A stretch of DNA of 64,000 bases from Levilactobacillus suantsaiihabitans (GCF_004745505.1 NZ_RKLX01000003.1:122971-186970); one strand, 5' to 3'. Positions 43,000-52,161 are shown, counted from the stretch's first letter. Numbers and translations: made by a program. The notes: a model not told the origin generated them from the letters alone.

Positions 43000-43950
43000 T
43001 TAAGGTAGGTAGTTGCCGGCAGCGAAGTAGATGTCGTACCACTCCTGCTTCGTCAGGTTAACGTCGGCTCCGGCCGCGCTATCCTTGATGTGTTCAGGGT
43101 TCATAGTGCCCAGCAGGACTTGAACGTTGGCTGGGTGCCGCAGAATCCAGGCAGTCGCAATCCCATTCTTGGAAACGCCGTACTTGTCGGCTAGGGCTTG
43201 CAGCTTGTCGTTTAATTCAGGGAACTTCGGATCGTTGATGAACATGCCTGCGAACAACCCGTATTGGAATGGCGACCAGGCTTGGATGGTCACGTGCTTG
43301 CGCCGGGCGAATTCTAGCATGCCACCGTCCGTGACGGCTGGGGAATCGTCCATGTTGACGCGCAGGCCTTCAGTAATCATTTGGGCGTGGGCCACGCTAA
43401 ATTGTAATTGGTTGAACATTAACTTTTGATCCACAGCTTCTTGCACCATTTCGTATTGTTGCACGTTGAAGTTGGAAACCCCAAAGTGGCGCACCTTCCC
43501 TGACCGTTGCAGGGTGTTGAAGGCGTCGGCGACTTCTGCGGGTTCCATCAGTGGGTCCGGCCGGTGCAGTAAGAAGGCGTCCAGGTAGTCCAACCCGGTC
43601 CGTTCCAAGATTCCATCGACGGCGTCCAACAGGTGTTGCTTGGAGAAGTCGTAGCGTTTCCCGAAGACCAGACCATCGTGGCTGCGGCTTTGATCCAAGA
43701 TGATGCCACCCTTGGATTGAATGTAAAAGTCGTTGCGCGACAAGCCAGACTTGGCCAGCGCTTCCTTGAAGACTTTTTCGGATTGCCCGTCGCCGTAAAT
43801 GTCGGCGGAGTCGATGTAGGTAATCCCAGCTTCATGGGCGGCTTGTAAGGCCTTGGCGGCGTCATCGACCGACAACGTGGCCATGCGCATGATGCCCAAT
43901 GCAACGGCAGAGGCTTCCCAGTCAGTGCCGCCTAAGCGTAACTGTTTCAT
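43000..43950 (-). CDS. Aldo/keto reductase
   Basis: 316 residues with the AKR barrel motifs: G-I-M-R-M near the N-terminus, I-D-S-A-D-I-Y-G-D-G (catalytic Asp and Tyr), I-Q-S-K-G-G (catalytic Lys), L-L-H-R-P-D-P (His), V-S-N-F (near 158) and the C-terminal I-A-T-A-W-I-L-R-H-P. It is closest in pattern to YdhF-like NADPH reductases of Gram-positive bacteria. It reduces aldehydes or ketones in the cytoplasm; the natural substrate is unknown. It is a single-gene unit. Confidence 0.88.
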   Translation of the reverse strand: MKQLRLGGTDWEASAVALGIMRMATLSVDDAAKALQAAHEAGITYIDSADIYGDGQSEKVFKEALAKSGLSRNDFYIQSKGGIILDQSRSHDGLVFGKRYDFSKQHLLDAVDGILERTGLDYLDAFLLHRPDPLMEPAEVADAFNTLQRSGKVRHFGVSNFNVQQYEMVQEAVDQKLMFNQLQFSVAHAQMITEGLRVNMDDSPAVTDGGMLEFARRKHVTIQAWSPFQYGLFAGMFINDPKFPELNDKLQALADKYGVSKNGIATAWILRHPANVQVLLGTMNPEHIKDSAAGADVNLTKQEWYDIYFAAGNYLP

Positions 43951-44161
43951 TGAAAAAACTCCTTTGCTTACAAAATGTCAAACAACTGTACCCTTTAAGT
44001 GTACACAAAACAGGTTGAGAATTCACGTCTCAGCCTTCACCGGGGCGAAACCGTCACGGGGGTGGGCGGACTTGCTGGGAGAAAATGGGCTGAACAGGGG
44101 GGCCGAAAGCTTTCCACCAGTTGGGTACAGAAATGTTCAAACACGTTCGATTAAAAAAAGA

Positions 44162-44189
44162 TTGACAATTTTCCAAGAACCGTTATAGT
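44162..44189 (+). promoter_or_regulatory. Promoter of the ABC transporter operon
   Basis: TTGACA (44162-44167), 16 bases, TATAGT (44184-44189). Confidence 0.75.
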
Positions 44190-44209
44190 TAATTACACAA
44201 GTAACTAAC
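44188..44209 (+). promoter_or_regulatory. Candidate GntR (YtrA-type) operator
   Basis: Arms GTTAATTAC (44188-44196) and GTAACTAAC (44201-44209), complementary at 8 of 9 positions around a 4-base centre, overlapping the end of the -10 box. This is the position expected for autorepression by the GntR gene at the end of the operon. Confidence 0.6.
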
Positions 44210-44238
44210 CAACACACTAACGAGCGGGGGATTTTAAT

Positions 44239-44997
44239 ATGACAACCAATACAGTGGTCAGTGTCAGTGACCTGGAAAAAACGTATGGCAAGCCCAATGA
44301 GCGGCAATACACGGCCTTGAAGGGCCTGAACTTTACGGTCGCGGCGGGCGAATTCGTCGGCATCATGGGGGCGTCCGGTTCGGGGAAAACCACGTTATTA
44401 AATATGTTATCAACGCTGGATACACCGACCAAGGGCAACGTGGTGGTCAATGGCCACGACGTCACGCAGATGCGCGGCAACCAGCTGGCAGATTTTCGGG
44501 CACAGGAAGTCGGCTTCATTTTCCAAGACTTCAACCTGCTGGAAAGCCTGACGGCCGAGGAAAACATCGGCCTGCCGCTGGCCTTGAAGGGCACGCCGTC
44601 CAAGGTAATGGACCAGGCAATTCACGAAGTGGCGGAAACCTTGTCGATTGCCGACCTCTTGCAGAAGTACCCGGCGGAATTGTCCGGGGGGCAAAAGCAA
44701 CGGGTCGCAGCGGCGCGGGCTATCGTCCATCATCCGGCCATCCTGATGGGGGATGAACCGACCGGGGCGTTGGATTCGACCAGCGCGCGGGAATTGCTGG
44801 ACCTGCTGACGACCATCAATGAGCGCCAACAGATGTCCGTCTTGCTGGTCACCCACGATCCGTTTTCGGCCAGCTTCTGTCAACGCATCCTATTCATCAA
44901 GGACGGGCAGATTGGGTCCGAACTGCGGCGCGGCGACCAGGATCGGCGCGAATTTTACCAACAAGTCCTCAATGAACTGGGCACGTTTAACGAGTAG
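44239..44997 (+). CDS. ABC transporter ATPase (BceA-type)
   Basis: 252 residues with all ATPase motifs: Walker A G-A-S-G-S-G-K-T-T (near residue 40), Q-loop F-I-F-Q-D-F-N-L-L, signature L-S-G-G-Q-K-Q-R-V, Walker B L-M-G-D-E-P-T-G-A-L-D and the switch His (V-T-H-D). The sequence fits the BceA/LolD-like branch that works with FtsX-type permeases against peptide antibiotics acting on lipid II cycle intermediates. The permease follows after 11 bases, so translation is coupled. Resistance to bacitracin-like peptides is inferred by family. Confidence 0.88.
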   Translation: MTTNTVVSVSDLEKTYGKPNERQYTALKGLNFTVAAGEFVGIMGASGSGKTTLLNMLSTLDTPTKGNVVVNGHDVTQMRGNQLADFRAQEVGFIFQDFNLLESLTAEENIGLPLALKGTPSKVMDQAIHEVAETLSIADLLQKYPAELSGGQKQRVAAARAIVHHPAILMGDEPTGALDSTSARELLDLLTTINERQQMSVLLVTHDPFSASFCQRILFIKDGQIGSELRRGDQDRREFYQQVLNELGTFNE

Positions 44998-45008
44998 GGG
45001 GAACCGAG

Positions 45009-46817
45009 ATGTTAGGAAAATTAGCTTTGGCCGGGATCAAGAACCGGCGGCGAGACTACTTGGTCTTGCTGGCGGGACTGACCATGTCGGCCGCCATCTT
45101 CTATATGTTTGCCAACCTGGCGACCAACCAGGCCTTCATTAAGGCCAACGGGGCCATTTCGTCGGCCAGCGCCGTCTTTGGCTTCGGGGCCGTGTTGTTG
45201 ATCTTGATCACGGTGGTCTACATCATGTACGCCAACAGTTTTCTGCTCAGCATGCGGCAACACGACTACGGATTGTTCATGATGCTGGGCGCCACTCGCA
45301 AGCGCGTCGGCGAATTGGTCTTTCTGGAAACGCTGATTTTGGGGACCGTCGCCACGGCGATTGGGATTGCCCTGGGGTTACTGATGAGCAAGTTTCTAGT
45401 CGGCTTCTTGTTAAACGCCTTAGGGCTACACTTGAGCCATTTGACGGCCGTTTACCTGCCGGCCATCGTGGCTACGGCGCTGCTGTACGTCGGCTTATTC
45501 ATCTTGGCGTCGCTATTCAACTTGGTGCGGCTGACGCGGACGACCGTTTTGAAATTGCTACACAGCGATGAGCTGGCCAACCAGCCCAAGGTCAATCCGG
45601 TTCGGCAGCTGATTCAAGGCGTGCTGGGCATCGTTTTCTTGGCCATTGGCTACTGGGCGATGGCCGCCATCACCGACCTGGAGCTGACGGCGATTCCGTT
45701 GGCGTTGGTCACGATTACGTTGGGGACGTACTTGTTGTTCCGGGCGACGATTTTGACCATCATCCGGGCGTTACGACGCACCAGTTGGGCCAAGAAACGG
45801 TTGAACGGCTTCTTGTTAGGCCAATTGAATTTCCGGGTGCACAACTATACGCGCATGCTGACGATCGTGTCCTTGCTGTTTGCCATGGCGCTGGGGGCCA
45901 TCACGGTCGGCTCCGGCTACCACCGCCAATTGCCACTGATGGCGGAGAAGACGGGGACCTACACGATTGCCGTGCACGATGCGAACGCCCACGAACAAAA
46001 GCTGATCGACCAGCTGGACAGCGCCTATACGGCGACCTACACGCAAAAGCGGCAGGGCAAGACGGTCTACTACAACGCCGCCGAGCTGAAACGCCAACCG
46101 GTCGAACAACGCGCCTACACCAAGACGGGGATGGCCAAGCACGTGTCCCGCCAGTCGTTTAGCGAATTCAAGAAATCCGGCATCAAGGACCTCGACTTCC
46201 TCAGCCTGGCCTTGGGCAAGGTTGGACCTTACACGCCGAAAATCTTGTCAGCCGCGCAGTTCAAGCGCCAGGCCGGTCAAACGGTCACGGTCACCACGGT
46301 GCGCGTCAAGCACCTGGCCGCGGATCTGCCTACGCTTAAGCGGTTGAACCGCTTGGAAACGGCGCGCTTCAGTCAACCAGCCCAGATGACGGTCGGCAAC
46401 TACCAAAACTTTGTCCTGGTCCTGGGCATCTTCGGTGGCCTGGAATTCATCGGCTACTTCTTGGGAATCGCCTTTCTGGCTATGTTGGCGTCTTGCCTGA
46501 TGTTTAAGATCTTGTCCGGCGCGCCCGGCGACCAACGACGTTACCGGATGCTGTACAAGGTCGGCGTGCGTCACGGCCTGATGCGCCACGGAATTGCAAA
46601 AGAAATCGGGATTTTATTCCTAATTCCTGGTATCATGGGGATAATCGATGTTTTGTTCGGTCTACAAATGTTTAAGCCGCTGATGGCAGCCCCGATGAGT
46701 CCCTACCAAGGAATTGGCTGGACCTTCCTGATCTTTATCGGGCTGTACGCCATTTACTACCTGATCACCTTGGGCCTGTACTGGCGAATCGTGCTGCCCA
46801 AATCCACGGACGCATAA
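45009..46817 (+). CDS. FtsX-type ABC permease (BceB-type)
   Basis: 602 residues (BceB proteins are usually 600-660). One membrane segment near the N-terminus, groups of segments around 45-270, a soluble extracellular domain (about 300-455: T-I-A-V-H-D-A-N-A-H-E-Q through the Lys/Arg-rich part) and a C-terminal FtsX half. The fold matches BceB-like permeases that recognise peptide antibiotics. AGGGGG lies before the ATG. It pairs with the preceding ATPase. No two-component system is adjacent, which most BceAB modules have; a GntR gene follows instead. Confidence 0.85.
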   Translation: MLGKLALAGIKNRRRDYLVLLAGLTMSAAIFYMFANLATNQAFIKANGAISSASAVFGFGAVLLILITVVYIMYANSFLLSMRQHDYGLFMMLGATRKRVGELVFLETLILGTVATAIGIALGLLMSKFLVGFLLNALGLHLSHLTAVYLPAIVATALLYVGLFILASLFNLVRLTRTTVLKLLHSDELANQPKVNPVRQLIQGVLGIVFLAIGYWAMAAITDLELTAIPLALVTITLGTYLLFRATILTIIRALRRTSWAKKRLNGFLLGQLNFRVHNYTRMLTIVSLLFAMALGAITVGSGYHRQLPLMAEKTGTYTIAVHDANAHEQKLIDQLDSAYTATYTQKRQGKTVYYNAAELKRQPVEQRAYTKTGMAKHVSRQSFSEFKKSGIKDLDFLSLALGKVGPYTPKILSAAQFKRQAGQTVTVTTVRVKHLAADLPTLKRLNRLETARFSQPAQMTVGNYQNFVLVLGIFGGLEFIGYFLGIAFLAMLASCLMFKILSGAPGDQRRYRMLYKVGVRHGLMRHGIAKEIGILFLIPGIMGIIDVLFGLQMFKPLMAAPMSPYQGIGWTFLIFIGLYAIYYLITLGLYWRIVLPKSTDA

Positions 46818-46853
46818 CCGACAAGGCAAGTTTACAAAGAATGTGGGAAAAAT

Positions 46854-47225
46854 ATGAATTTTAATTTTGATAGTCCGGAACCCATCTACCTGCAGGTGGC
46901 CGAGCAAGTGGAAGAGGCCATCTTCACCGGCATTTACCGGGCGGGCGAGCAGGTGCCGTCGACGACAGAGATGTCCAAAGAATTTCATATTAATCCAGCC
47001 ACGGTGCTCAAAGGGATGAACCGGCTAGTCGCAGCTGGCATGCTGGAGAAGCGGCGCGGACTGGGGATGTTTGTCACCGCCGACGCCGAGAAAATGATCC
47101 GCGAGAAACGCCGCGCGGAATTTTCCCAGCGCTACGTTGCGGGCTTTACCAGTGAGGCCAAGAAGCTCAACTTGTCCGAAGACGAGCTGATTGCGCTGGT
47201 TAAGCAGAGTTACGAGGCCGAGTAA
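46854..47225 (+). CDS. GntR regulator, YtrA subfamily
   Basis: 123 residues, the short length typical of YtrA-type GntR proteins. Helix-turn-helix: P-I-Y-L-Q-V-A-E-Q-V-E-x-A-I-F-T-G-x-Y-x-x-G-E-Q-V-P-S-T-x-x-M-S-K-E-F-H-I-N-P-A-T-V-L-K-G-M-N-R-L (about 10-56), then the wing R-R-G-L-G-M-F-V, and a short helical dimerisation tail. YtrA members usually repress ABC transporter operons that include themselves and respond to cell-envelope antibiotics. It lies 36 bases downstream of the permease. The inverted repeat at 44188-44209 is the likely operator. Confidence 0.85.
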   Translation: MNFNFDSPEPIYLQVAEQVEEAIFTGIYRAGEQVPSTTEMSKEFHINPATVLKGMNRLVAAGMLEKRRGLGMFVTADAEKMIREKRRAEFSQRYVAGFTSEAKKLNLSEDELIALVKQSYEAE

Positions 47226-47274
47226 GCGGGGGCAACGGGCAAGTTCTGGCCACTAACTGATGAGACCAAAGGCC

Positions 47275-47350
47275 TACGTCAGCTAGGGATTCCGCCTGCT
47301 ATGGGGGACACCTCCAGCCTGGGAAGCGGGCTTCCGGTTCGCTGGGCAGC
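47275..47350. repeat. Dispersed noncoding repeat, fragment (copy 5)
   Basis: About 75-90 bp (GATTCCGCCTGCTATGGGGGACACCTCCAGCCTGGGAAGC... pattern) matching the end of the modules at 36605 and, inverted, 42860. It is a truncated copy in the 332-bp gap; the rest of that gap holds the next terminator and the promoter region of the following gene (no clear boxes). Confidence 0.55.
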
Positions 47351-47399
47351 CTGGCAACGCCTGTTGCGCCGCATGTTAGCCATTTGAATTTCGTGCACT

Positions 47400-47432
47400 A
47401 GAGCTTGGGGGACACCACCTCAAGCTCTTTTT
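47400..47432 (+). terminator. Terminator of the ABC transporter operon
   Basis: Stem AGAGCTTG / CAAGCTCT and TTTTT tail, about 175 bases after the GntR stop. Confidence 0.75.
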
Positions 47433-47557
47433 GCATCGCGTTTGGCTTTCACACTTTCTTTTAGTAAGCCAATCAGTTTACATTTCAGCCGGAATGCGTT
47501 ATAAATAGTTGTGTACAATTAAGTAGTTACGAACGGCGTAGAAAGAGGGACTTGATT

Positions 47558-47962
47558 ATGGAAATCACAATTAAAGATGCAGCGAAGGCTTATTTAGACC
47601 AGAACGTTCGCCCAGACACGGTGCTTTTGCTGACGCTGGATGATGGCTCGAATCAGTACTCCACGTTGGGTGGGAGCTGTGCCATCGGCGACAAATTCCA
47701 GTTTGTGGCCCTGACGCAACAAGACCCGAAGTACAATATTCCCGTCACCAACAACGCCGGCTTGAACCTGTGGACCAACGCAGACACCGAGCTGTACTTG
47801 AACAACGGCCTGATTTTGGACCGTGTCTTCAACCAGTTATCCTTGCGCGATGACACGGGTATCTTGGACAGTGCGGTGGGGATGATTGAATACACCGCCG
47901 AAGAAAAGTCCAAGCTGGATTTAAAGAAGGAAATGCAAACGTTAGGCACGCGGATCTGCTAG
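47558..47962 (+). CDS. Iron-sulfur cluster biosynthesis family protein (IscA/HesB-like)
   Basis: 134 residues from ATG 47558, with AGAGGG 8 bases upstream; the TTG at 47552 is inside the spacing. N-terminal M-E-I-T-I-K-D-A-A-K-A-Y-L and G-S-C-A-I-G-D-K-F resemble the lactobacillar branch of the HesB/IscA fold. One Cys is in G-G-S-C (about residue 41) and one at the C-terminus (I-C). The classical C-x(n)-C-G-C is not complete, as in other family members from this order, so a carrier role for Fe-S clusters is uncertain. It is a single gene. Confidence 0.7.
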   Translation: MEITIKDAAKAYLDQNVRPDTVLLLTLDDGSNQYSTLGGSCAIGDKFQFVALTQQDPKYNIPVTNNAGLNLWTNADTELYLNNGLILDRVFNQLSLRDDTGILDSAVGMIEYTAEEKSKLDLKKEMQTLGTRIC

Positions 47963-47971
47963 TGTGCTGCT

Positions 47972-48007
47972 GGGCGCTTCCGGGGATGACCCGGGGGCGT
48001 CCTTTTT
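47972..48007 (+). terminator. Terminator of the IscA-like gene
   Basis: A GC-rich stem (GGGCGC...CCGGG / CCCGG...GCGTCC) followed by TTTTTG. Confidence 0.7.
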
Positions 48008-48043
48008 GTTTTTAGAGGGTTGTGCCACAAACGATTCTACTGG

Positions 48044-49786
48044 CTAGGGGAGGGGCAATACCCCTAATGCTCCGCGGCGAAAAACTTTTTTAACGTGTTC
48101 AGTCAACACCTGTGCCACGGCATGGTCGTGGTGATCGAAATCAATGCAATACCCCTTAATCTGTTCATTCTTCAACGTCCATTTCGCCGTGTTGGAATTC
48201 TTGGTTTGCCACTTACTTGAGGAAACCTTTCGCTTGGAGGTCACATGGTTGTTGAAGCTGGTGTGCTTCATGGCTTGTGCCTTCGTGGTTTGGGAGGCAA
48301 CATAGAAATTGTAAGTCTTGGCCGCTTTGTAAACGTTGGCCGTGGCTTTAAAGGTGACCTTATTACCTGATTTTGTATAAGTCCACCCCTTAGGTGCCGT
48401 GATTGACGCAATGGTTGTGCCGCCTGGTAAGGTATCCGTAATGGTATACCCCTTACCTGAGTAGGACGCCTTCTTCGTCTTCTGCTGAATCTTCCAGGTG
48501 AACGTCTTCGTGTAATCCGCTAAGGCTGACTTCGTTGCCGAGTAGGTTGACGGCTTGCCCGATTGCGGACCGACGTATTTCTTGGGGGCGGGTTGCTTTG
48601 GTGTCTTAGGTTTTTTAACTTTATACGTCCCACCATCTAATTCAAGAATATCTGAATTAGGAGCGTGACCACGGAAACTAAAACCAATCGTCGATGTAGC
48701 CCAGCGTCCCATTACAGATTGCTTGCGTTCGCCGCCAACAAAGTCCTTACCGGCATTAATGTAATTGTTATTAAAAGAAGTACTCTTCTTGATTCCGATA
48801 ATCCCTAATCTTCCAAGAGCTGGGTCAGCTGAAGTCGACCCACTAGCACCATAATTACCAATCATTGTCGGTTTCATGTAAGCCAACACACGTTGACCAT
48901 AGCTAAAGTGTAATTTTTTGTCGCCATTGACGTGAAACCAAGGTGGCTCCATTTCCATAAAGTCTAACCCGACTTGATTTTCGTTATTCAATGGTAAAGA
49001 CTTTTTTGACTTGTGGAAGAACAGGTGAAGTTCAAAGTTACCACCGGTTTGCTGACGGGAAATATTGCTATCTACATAAATATTCTTAGCTTTAGGTTTT
49101 GCTGTTGTATCAGTCCCTTGAATACCCTTACTGTTGATATAGGACCAGCCAACGGTCGGATGTTTAGGAATGGCTAATCCAAGCTTCTTAGTCATGAAGT
49201 AAATTGAATTAAACCCGTTCTGACCAACGGCTTTCTTAGTTACTTTCAAAGACATATCAACGACTTTACCATCAAATTTTCCAACATTACGGTAGTAAAT
49301 TGTACTACCTGCTTTGTTATGCACAGCAGTTACAGGAGTTCCGCTACTAACTCCAGCTGGTTTGCCAGTCTTAGCACCCTTGCTAAAGGCAACCGTCGTT
49401 TTCTTGTTGAACTTTGGATAAAATTGAGCTGTTACCTTACTGCTGAACTTAACCTTACCCCAGCCATCTTTTTGCCTTTGGGTTGAAAAACCACTATGCC
49501 CTAATTCAGAAAAATAAGTTACGAAATCAGTATAAGGTACGCCCTTATAAGAGCCCTTACTACCAAAATCACCAGCATGGGCTGTTTTTGATGGTGCCAT
49601 ACCTAGAAAAGACACAGCTGCTAGAGCTGTAATTGATACCCCCAGGCCTAAACGACTCAGGGTCTTTAACTTAGACTTGAGTTGATGATTTTGTCGTGGT
49701 GCTTGTGATTCTGAACCTCTAGGAAGTCCAGTCGAATCTTGAGTGACGTCAAATGATTTTGAACGTTCTCGTTTGTCATCGAACAT
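48044..49786 (-). CDS. Secreted isopeptide-domain (fimbrial-like) protein without sorting motif
   Basis: 580 residues from ATG 49786 (AGGGGTGAG upstream; the frame extends to 49870 without a site). A long N-region (about 45 residues) precedes the hydrophobic core V-S-I-T-A-L-A-A-V-S-F-L-G, with cleavage near K-T-A-H-A-G. The middle (about 65-400) is Lys/Gly/Ser/Tyr-rich and may be a lectin-like fold. A C-terminal domain (about 420-530: F-T-W-K-I-Q-Q, T-I-T-D-T-L-P-G-G-T, W-T-Y-T-K-S-G-N-K-V-T-F-K) resembles isopeptide-forming fimbrial domains. The last 45 residues (ending L-G-V-L-P-L-P) contain no LPxTG or membrane segment. The end may be replaced or frameshifted, or the protein may be released. 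A+T-rich like its neighbour. Confidence 0.65.
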   Translation of the reverse strand: MFDDKRERSKSFDVTQDSTGLPRGSESQAPRQNHQLKSKLKTLSRLGLGVSITALAAVSFLGMAPSKTAHAGDFGSKGSYKGVPYTDFVTYFSELGHSGFSTQRQKDGWGKVKFSSKVTAQFYPKFNKKTTVAFSKGAKTGKPAGVSSGTPVTAVHNKAGSTIYYRNVGKFDGKVVDMSLKVTKKAVGQNGFNSIYFMTKKLGLAIPKHPTVGWSYINSKGIQGTDTTAKPKAKNIYVDSNISRQQTGGNFELHLFFHKSKKSLPLNNENQVGLDFMEMEPPWFHVNGDKKLHFSYGQRVLAYMKPTMIGNYGASGSTSADPALGRLGIIGIKKSTSFNNNYINAGKDFVGGERKQSVMGRWATSTIGFSFRGHAPNSDILELDGGTYKVKKPKTPKQPAPKKYVGPQSGKPSTYSATKSALADYTKTFTWKIQQKTKKASYSGKGYTITDTLPGGTTIASITAPKGWTYTKSGNKVTFKATANVYKAAKTYNFYVASQTTKAQAMKHTSFNNHVTSKRKVSSSKWQTKNSNTAKWTLKNEQIKGYCIDFDHHDHAVAQVLTEHVKKVFRRGALGVLPLP

Positions 49787-50008
49787 TTTCTCACCCCTAA
49801 TTATGTATAATTGATTTAACCTCAAAGAGAATTGAGGTAAGTGACAGATACGTTCAGCTTGATACCCCAACGGTTAGAAGAAACAAGGGAACCCCTAAAC
49901 AATTTAATCGATCGATCGTAAAAGAATCGGTTTGTTTTGTCTAACCTCTGATGAAATTAAAGTCAGTGACTAATTGATTTGAGGATTGTTGTTGATACCA
50001 AGCTAAAA

Positions 50009-50040
50009 ATACCAACACTGTAGTAATCAAGTGTTGGTAT
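50009..50040. other. Inverted repeat upstream of the isopeptide-domain gene
   Basis: A perfect 11-bp stem ATACCAACACT / AGTGTTGGTAT with a 10-base loop and no T-run. A third GATACCA lies at 49994. It could be an operator or an extra hairpin. Confidence 0.45.
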
Positions 50041-50056
50041 CAAGTCATTATAGACA

Positions 50057-50090
50057 TCAAAAAAGCAACCACGTTCGATGTGGTTGCTTC
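50057..50090 (-). terminator. Terminator of the Lys-rich secreted protein gene
   Basis: Minus-strand 10-bp stem AAGCAACCAC / GTGGTTGCTT followed by six T. Confidence 0.85.
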
Positions 50091-50172
50091 AATGAAGACG
50101 AATACCCCAGCTGGTTCAGCCAACCTAGAGTATAGTGACGTCATATTTAATTAAAGTCGTGTTGATACAGGA

Positions 50173-51018
50173 TTACTTATTGGCAGCTGCTTTTACTACC
50201 TTGATAGTCGCAACAGTACTCTTGGATGCCCGTGAGTACTTGTAAGTTGCCTTCTTGTGACTGTGCTTGACAGTCTTACGGTTGGCACCGTAAACCCAGA
50301 CGTACTTAGCATGATTAGCCTTAACTTTAACTGAGAAAGTCCGCTTCTTTGAAAGCTTTACCCAGTTATTGGTCTTGTAAGTGTGAACATGAACGTACTT
50401 AGTCGTCTTACTACCCTTATATTTACCAGTAATCTTAATCTTCTTCGCATTCTTCGAAGTCTTCGTTGCTTTTAAAGAGTAAACCTTCTTAGTAGCTTTT
50501 TTGGCTTTCTTCGTTGACTTTTTAGTGGATTTTTTCTTAGTTGTTGTTTTCTTTGAATATGTTTTAACGATTGAAGCGACAGCGGCTGAAGAGTTCTTTT
50601 GACCATTACCAGCTTTAACAGCTTTATTAACCTTTGATTTGTCAATCTTAGCACTATCAGAGTAATGACCCGTAGAACTAAATTTCACGCCAGTAAACTT
50701 ATTTAATGCTGCATAAGCAGCAGCCATTGACTTTTTATCCGATTTTGTTTTCGCGTAAGTATCACTATATGCGACATCAACCTTATCAAGAACTGAATCT
50801 GCTTGCTTTTGAGTTAACTTACCATTCAGCCAATATGCAATACCTAACTGAATATTTCTATTCATGTGATATTTAACTCGGGTCATACTCGTATCGAAGG
50901 GAACTGACGCTTGGACCGTAACATCACTGCCAACGCTCGTAAAGGTTGGGACTGCAATACTTAACCCCATAACCGCGGTCATTAACATCAGGGTCGATTT
51001 TAATTTGTTGTTTTTCAT
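50173..51018 (-). CDS. Lys-rich secreted protein, unknown function
   Basis: 281 residues. Signal peptide (core STLMLMTAVMGLSIAV, cleavage near T-V-Q-A-S). Residues 45-150 are helical and soluble (Y-H-M-N-R-N-I-Q-L-G-I-A-Y-W-L-N-G-K-L-T-Q). Next comes a Lys/Thr/Ser tract (about 155-185, K-K-S-T-K-K), then a C-terminal basic beta-rich domain (about 186-275) with repeated K-x-Y-V/K and V-W-V-Y-G-A-N motifs. The high charge suggests binding to teichoic acid or other anionic wall polymers. There is no sorting motif. Low G+C compared with the rest of the window. GGAAGAAC lies before the ATG. Confidence 0.7.
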   Translation of the reverse strand: MKNNKLKSTLMLMTAVMGLSIAVPTFTSVGSDVTVQASVPFDTSMTRVKYHMNRNIQLGIAYWLNGKLTQKQADSVLDKVDVAYSDTYAKTKSDKKSMAAAYAALNKFTGVKFSSTGHYSDSAKIDKSKVNKAVKAGNGQKNSSAAVASIVKTYSKKTTTKKKSTKKSTKKAKKATKKVYSLKATKTSKNAKKIKITGKYKGSKTTKYVHVHTYKTNNWVKLSKKRTFSVKVKANHAKYVWVYGANRKTVKHSHKKATYKYSRASKSTVATIKVVKAAANK

Positions 51019-51236
51019 TTTGTTCTTCCTCCATCTTTTTTCGTTTTTAGTTGAGTCATTTCATCGTTTTAGTTGTTATTCTTGGGTCAGCCTTATTGAC
51101 CAACATGATAACTATACCGCGTGTTGCCCGGTTTGCAAACCCATTGTTGATTTTTTGTGAGAAAAGTCATGGTGACGTGTGATGGTGTTGATGGCGGATT
51201 GACGCGTCACTGATTGGCGTGACGTGTTTGTTGAGA

Positions 51237-52070
51237 AGCGACCAGTCGCTGTCAGATAACCACATCCTCGACCGTCAATGGGTCAACCGACTTGAGGTCA
51301 ATGTCATCGGCAGTCATGGATTGTCCCGCGTCGTTGGCGTCAAGGTCGGTAGCGTCAGTGTTAACGAACGAATTGGTCAGGTCATCGACCGTCAAATCAA
51401 AAGTCTGGTCTTAGGCAAAGAGGGACCCGGGAACCCGGGATGTCCAAGTGACAACAATCTGATCAGTTCGATCACTCGGAAAAGGGGTCACATGAGTTGA
51501 TGAATCCAAGGTAACAGGACTTCAAACTAAAACTCATCCCCAATCCACGGACAATCCGGAATTCCGGAATGGTCCCCCTGAACCGAAAATGTAGAAGTTG
51601 AGTGGTCATTAACATTTCTGCGGATGGCTTCAAAAGGATACTTTAAAATTAACGACAGAATTGACTGGAGTTCAAGAAACTGTTCGGTAGGGTGAGGGAT
51701 GATGAATTCTGGCCCTACATTAGAAAAATTGAGATGACAGTGAGCGTGATTATTTCCCCGCCAGATTAGCACATAGCGATTCCAGTATTGTTAGTGAGCC
51801 ATTCTGCACGTTCCCCGGGTCATTTGGCCAACGAACTGCCGTGATCAGTGGAGATAACGTGGCCCCAGAGCATGTCGACTTCGCCAAAGATTGCAGCGCC
51901 GCGAATACCCCTGTGAAAATTAAGTACGCCATGATTGGGTGAGGTGGTTGGTGACTATGCGGATTGGGTTGGATAATACCTGTTCGGTGGACTGTGCTTG
52001 CATTTGAGAAATTTGAATCGGCAGAGTTATGTTCCTGGTGGCCGTACCCGTGGTGATTGCGCAATTTTCG
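51237..52070 (-). pseudogene. Decayed coding remnants
   Basis: On the minus strand there are protein-like but interrupted frames. One fragment (about 52060-51840 down) contains H-G-Y-G-H-Q-E-H-N-S-A-D and, after a shift, G-E-V-D-M-L-W-G-H. A second (51772-51530) has N-N-H-A-H-C-H-L-N-F and E-F-I-I-P-H-P-T-E-Q-F. A third (about 51420-51240) is hydrophilic, with F-D-L-T-V-D-D-L-T-N-S-F and S-M-T-A-D-D-I-D-L-K, ending at TGA. No continuous frame, start or family could be identified; these may be two different dead genes. The remaining stretch 51019-51236 holds only the upstream region of the Lys-rich gene. Confidence 0.35.
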
Positions 52071-52161
52071 TTAACCTGCAGATGACTGCGACGGGTTTAG
52101 TTTTAAACTAACAGTCAGACTGCCTTATACCTGGTGTTACCTAACTCAAATGTGTGAGCCG

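Noticed and set aside
51219..51500. 93-codon plus frame in the gene-poor region
   Set aside because: No ribosome site and no protein-like pattern; the opposite strand gives a more plausible, though broken, hydrophilic fragment.
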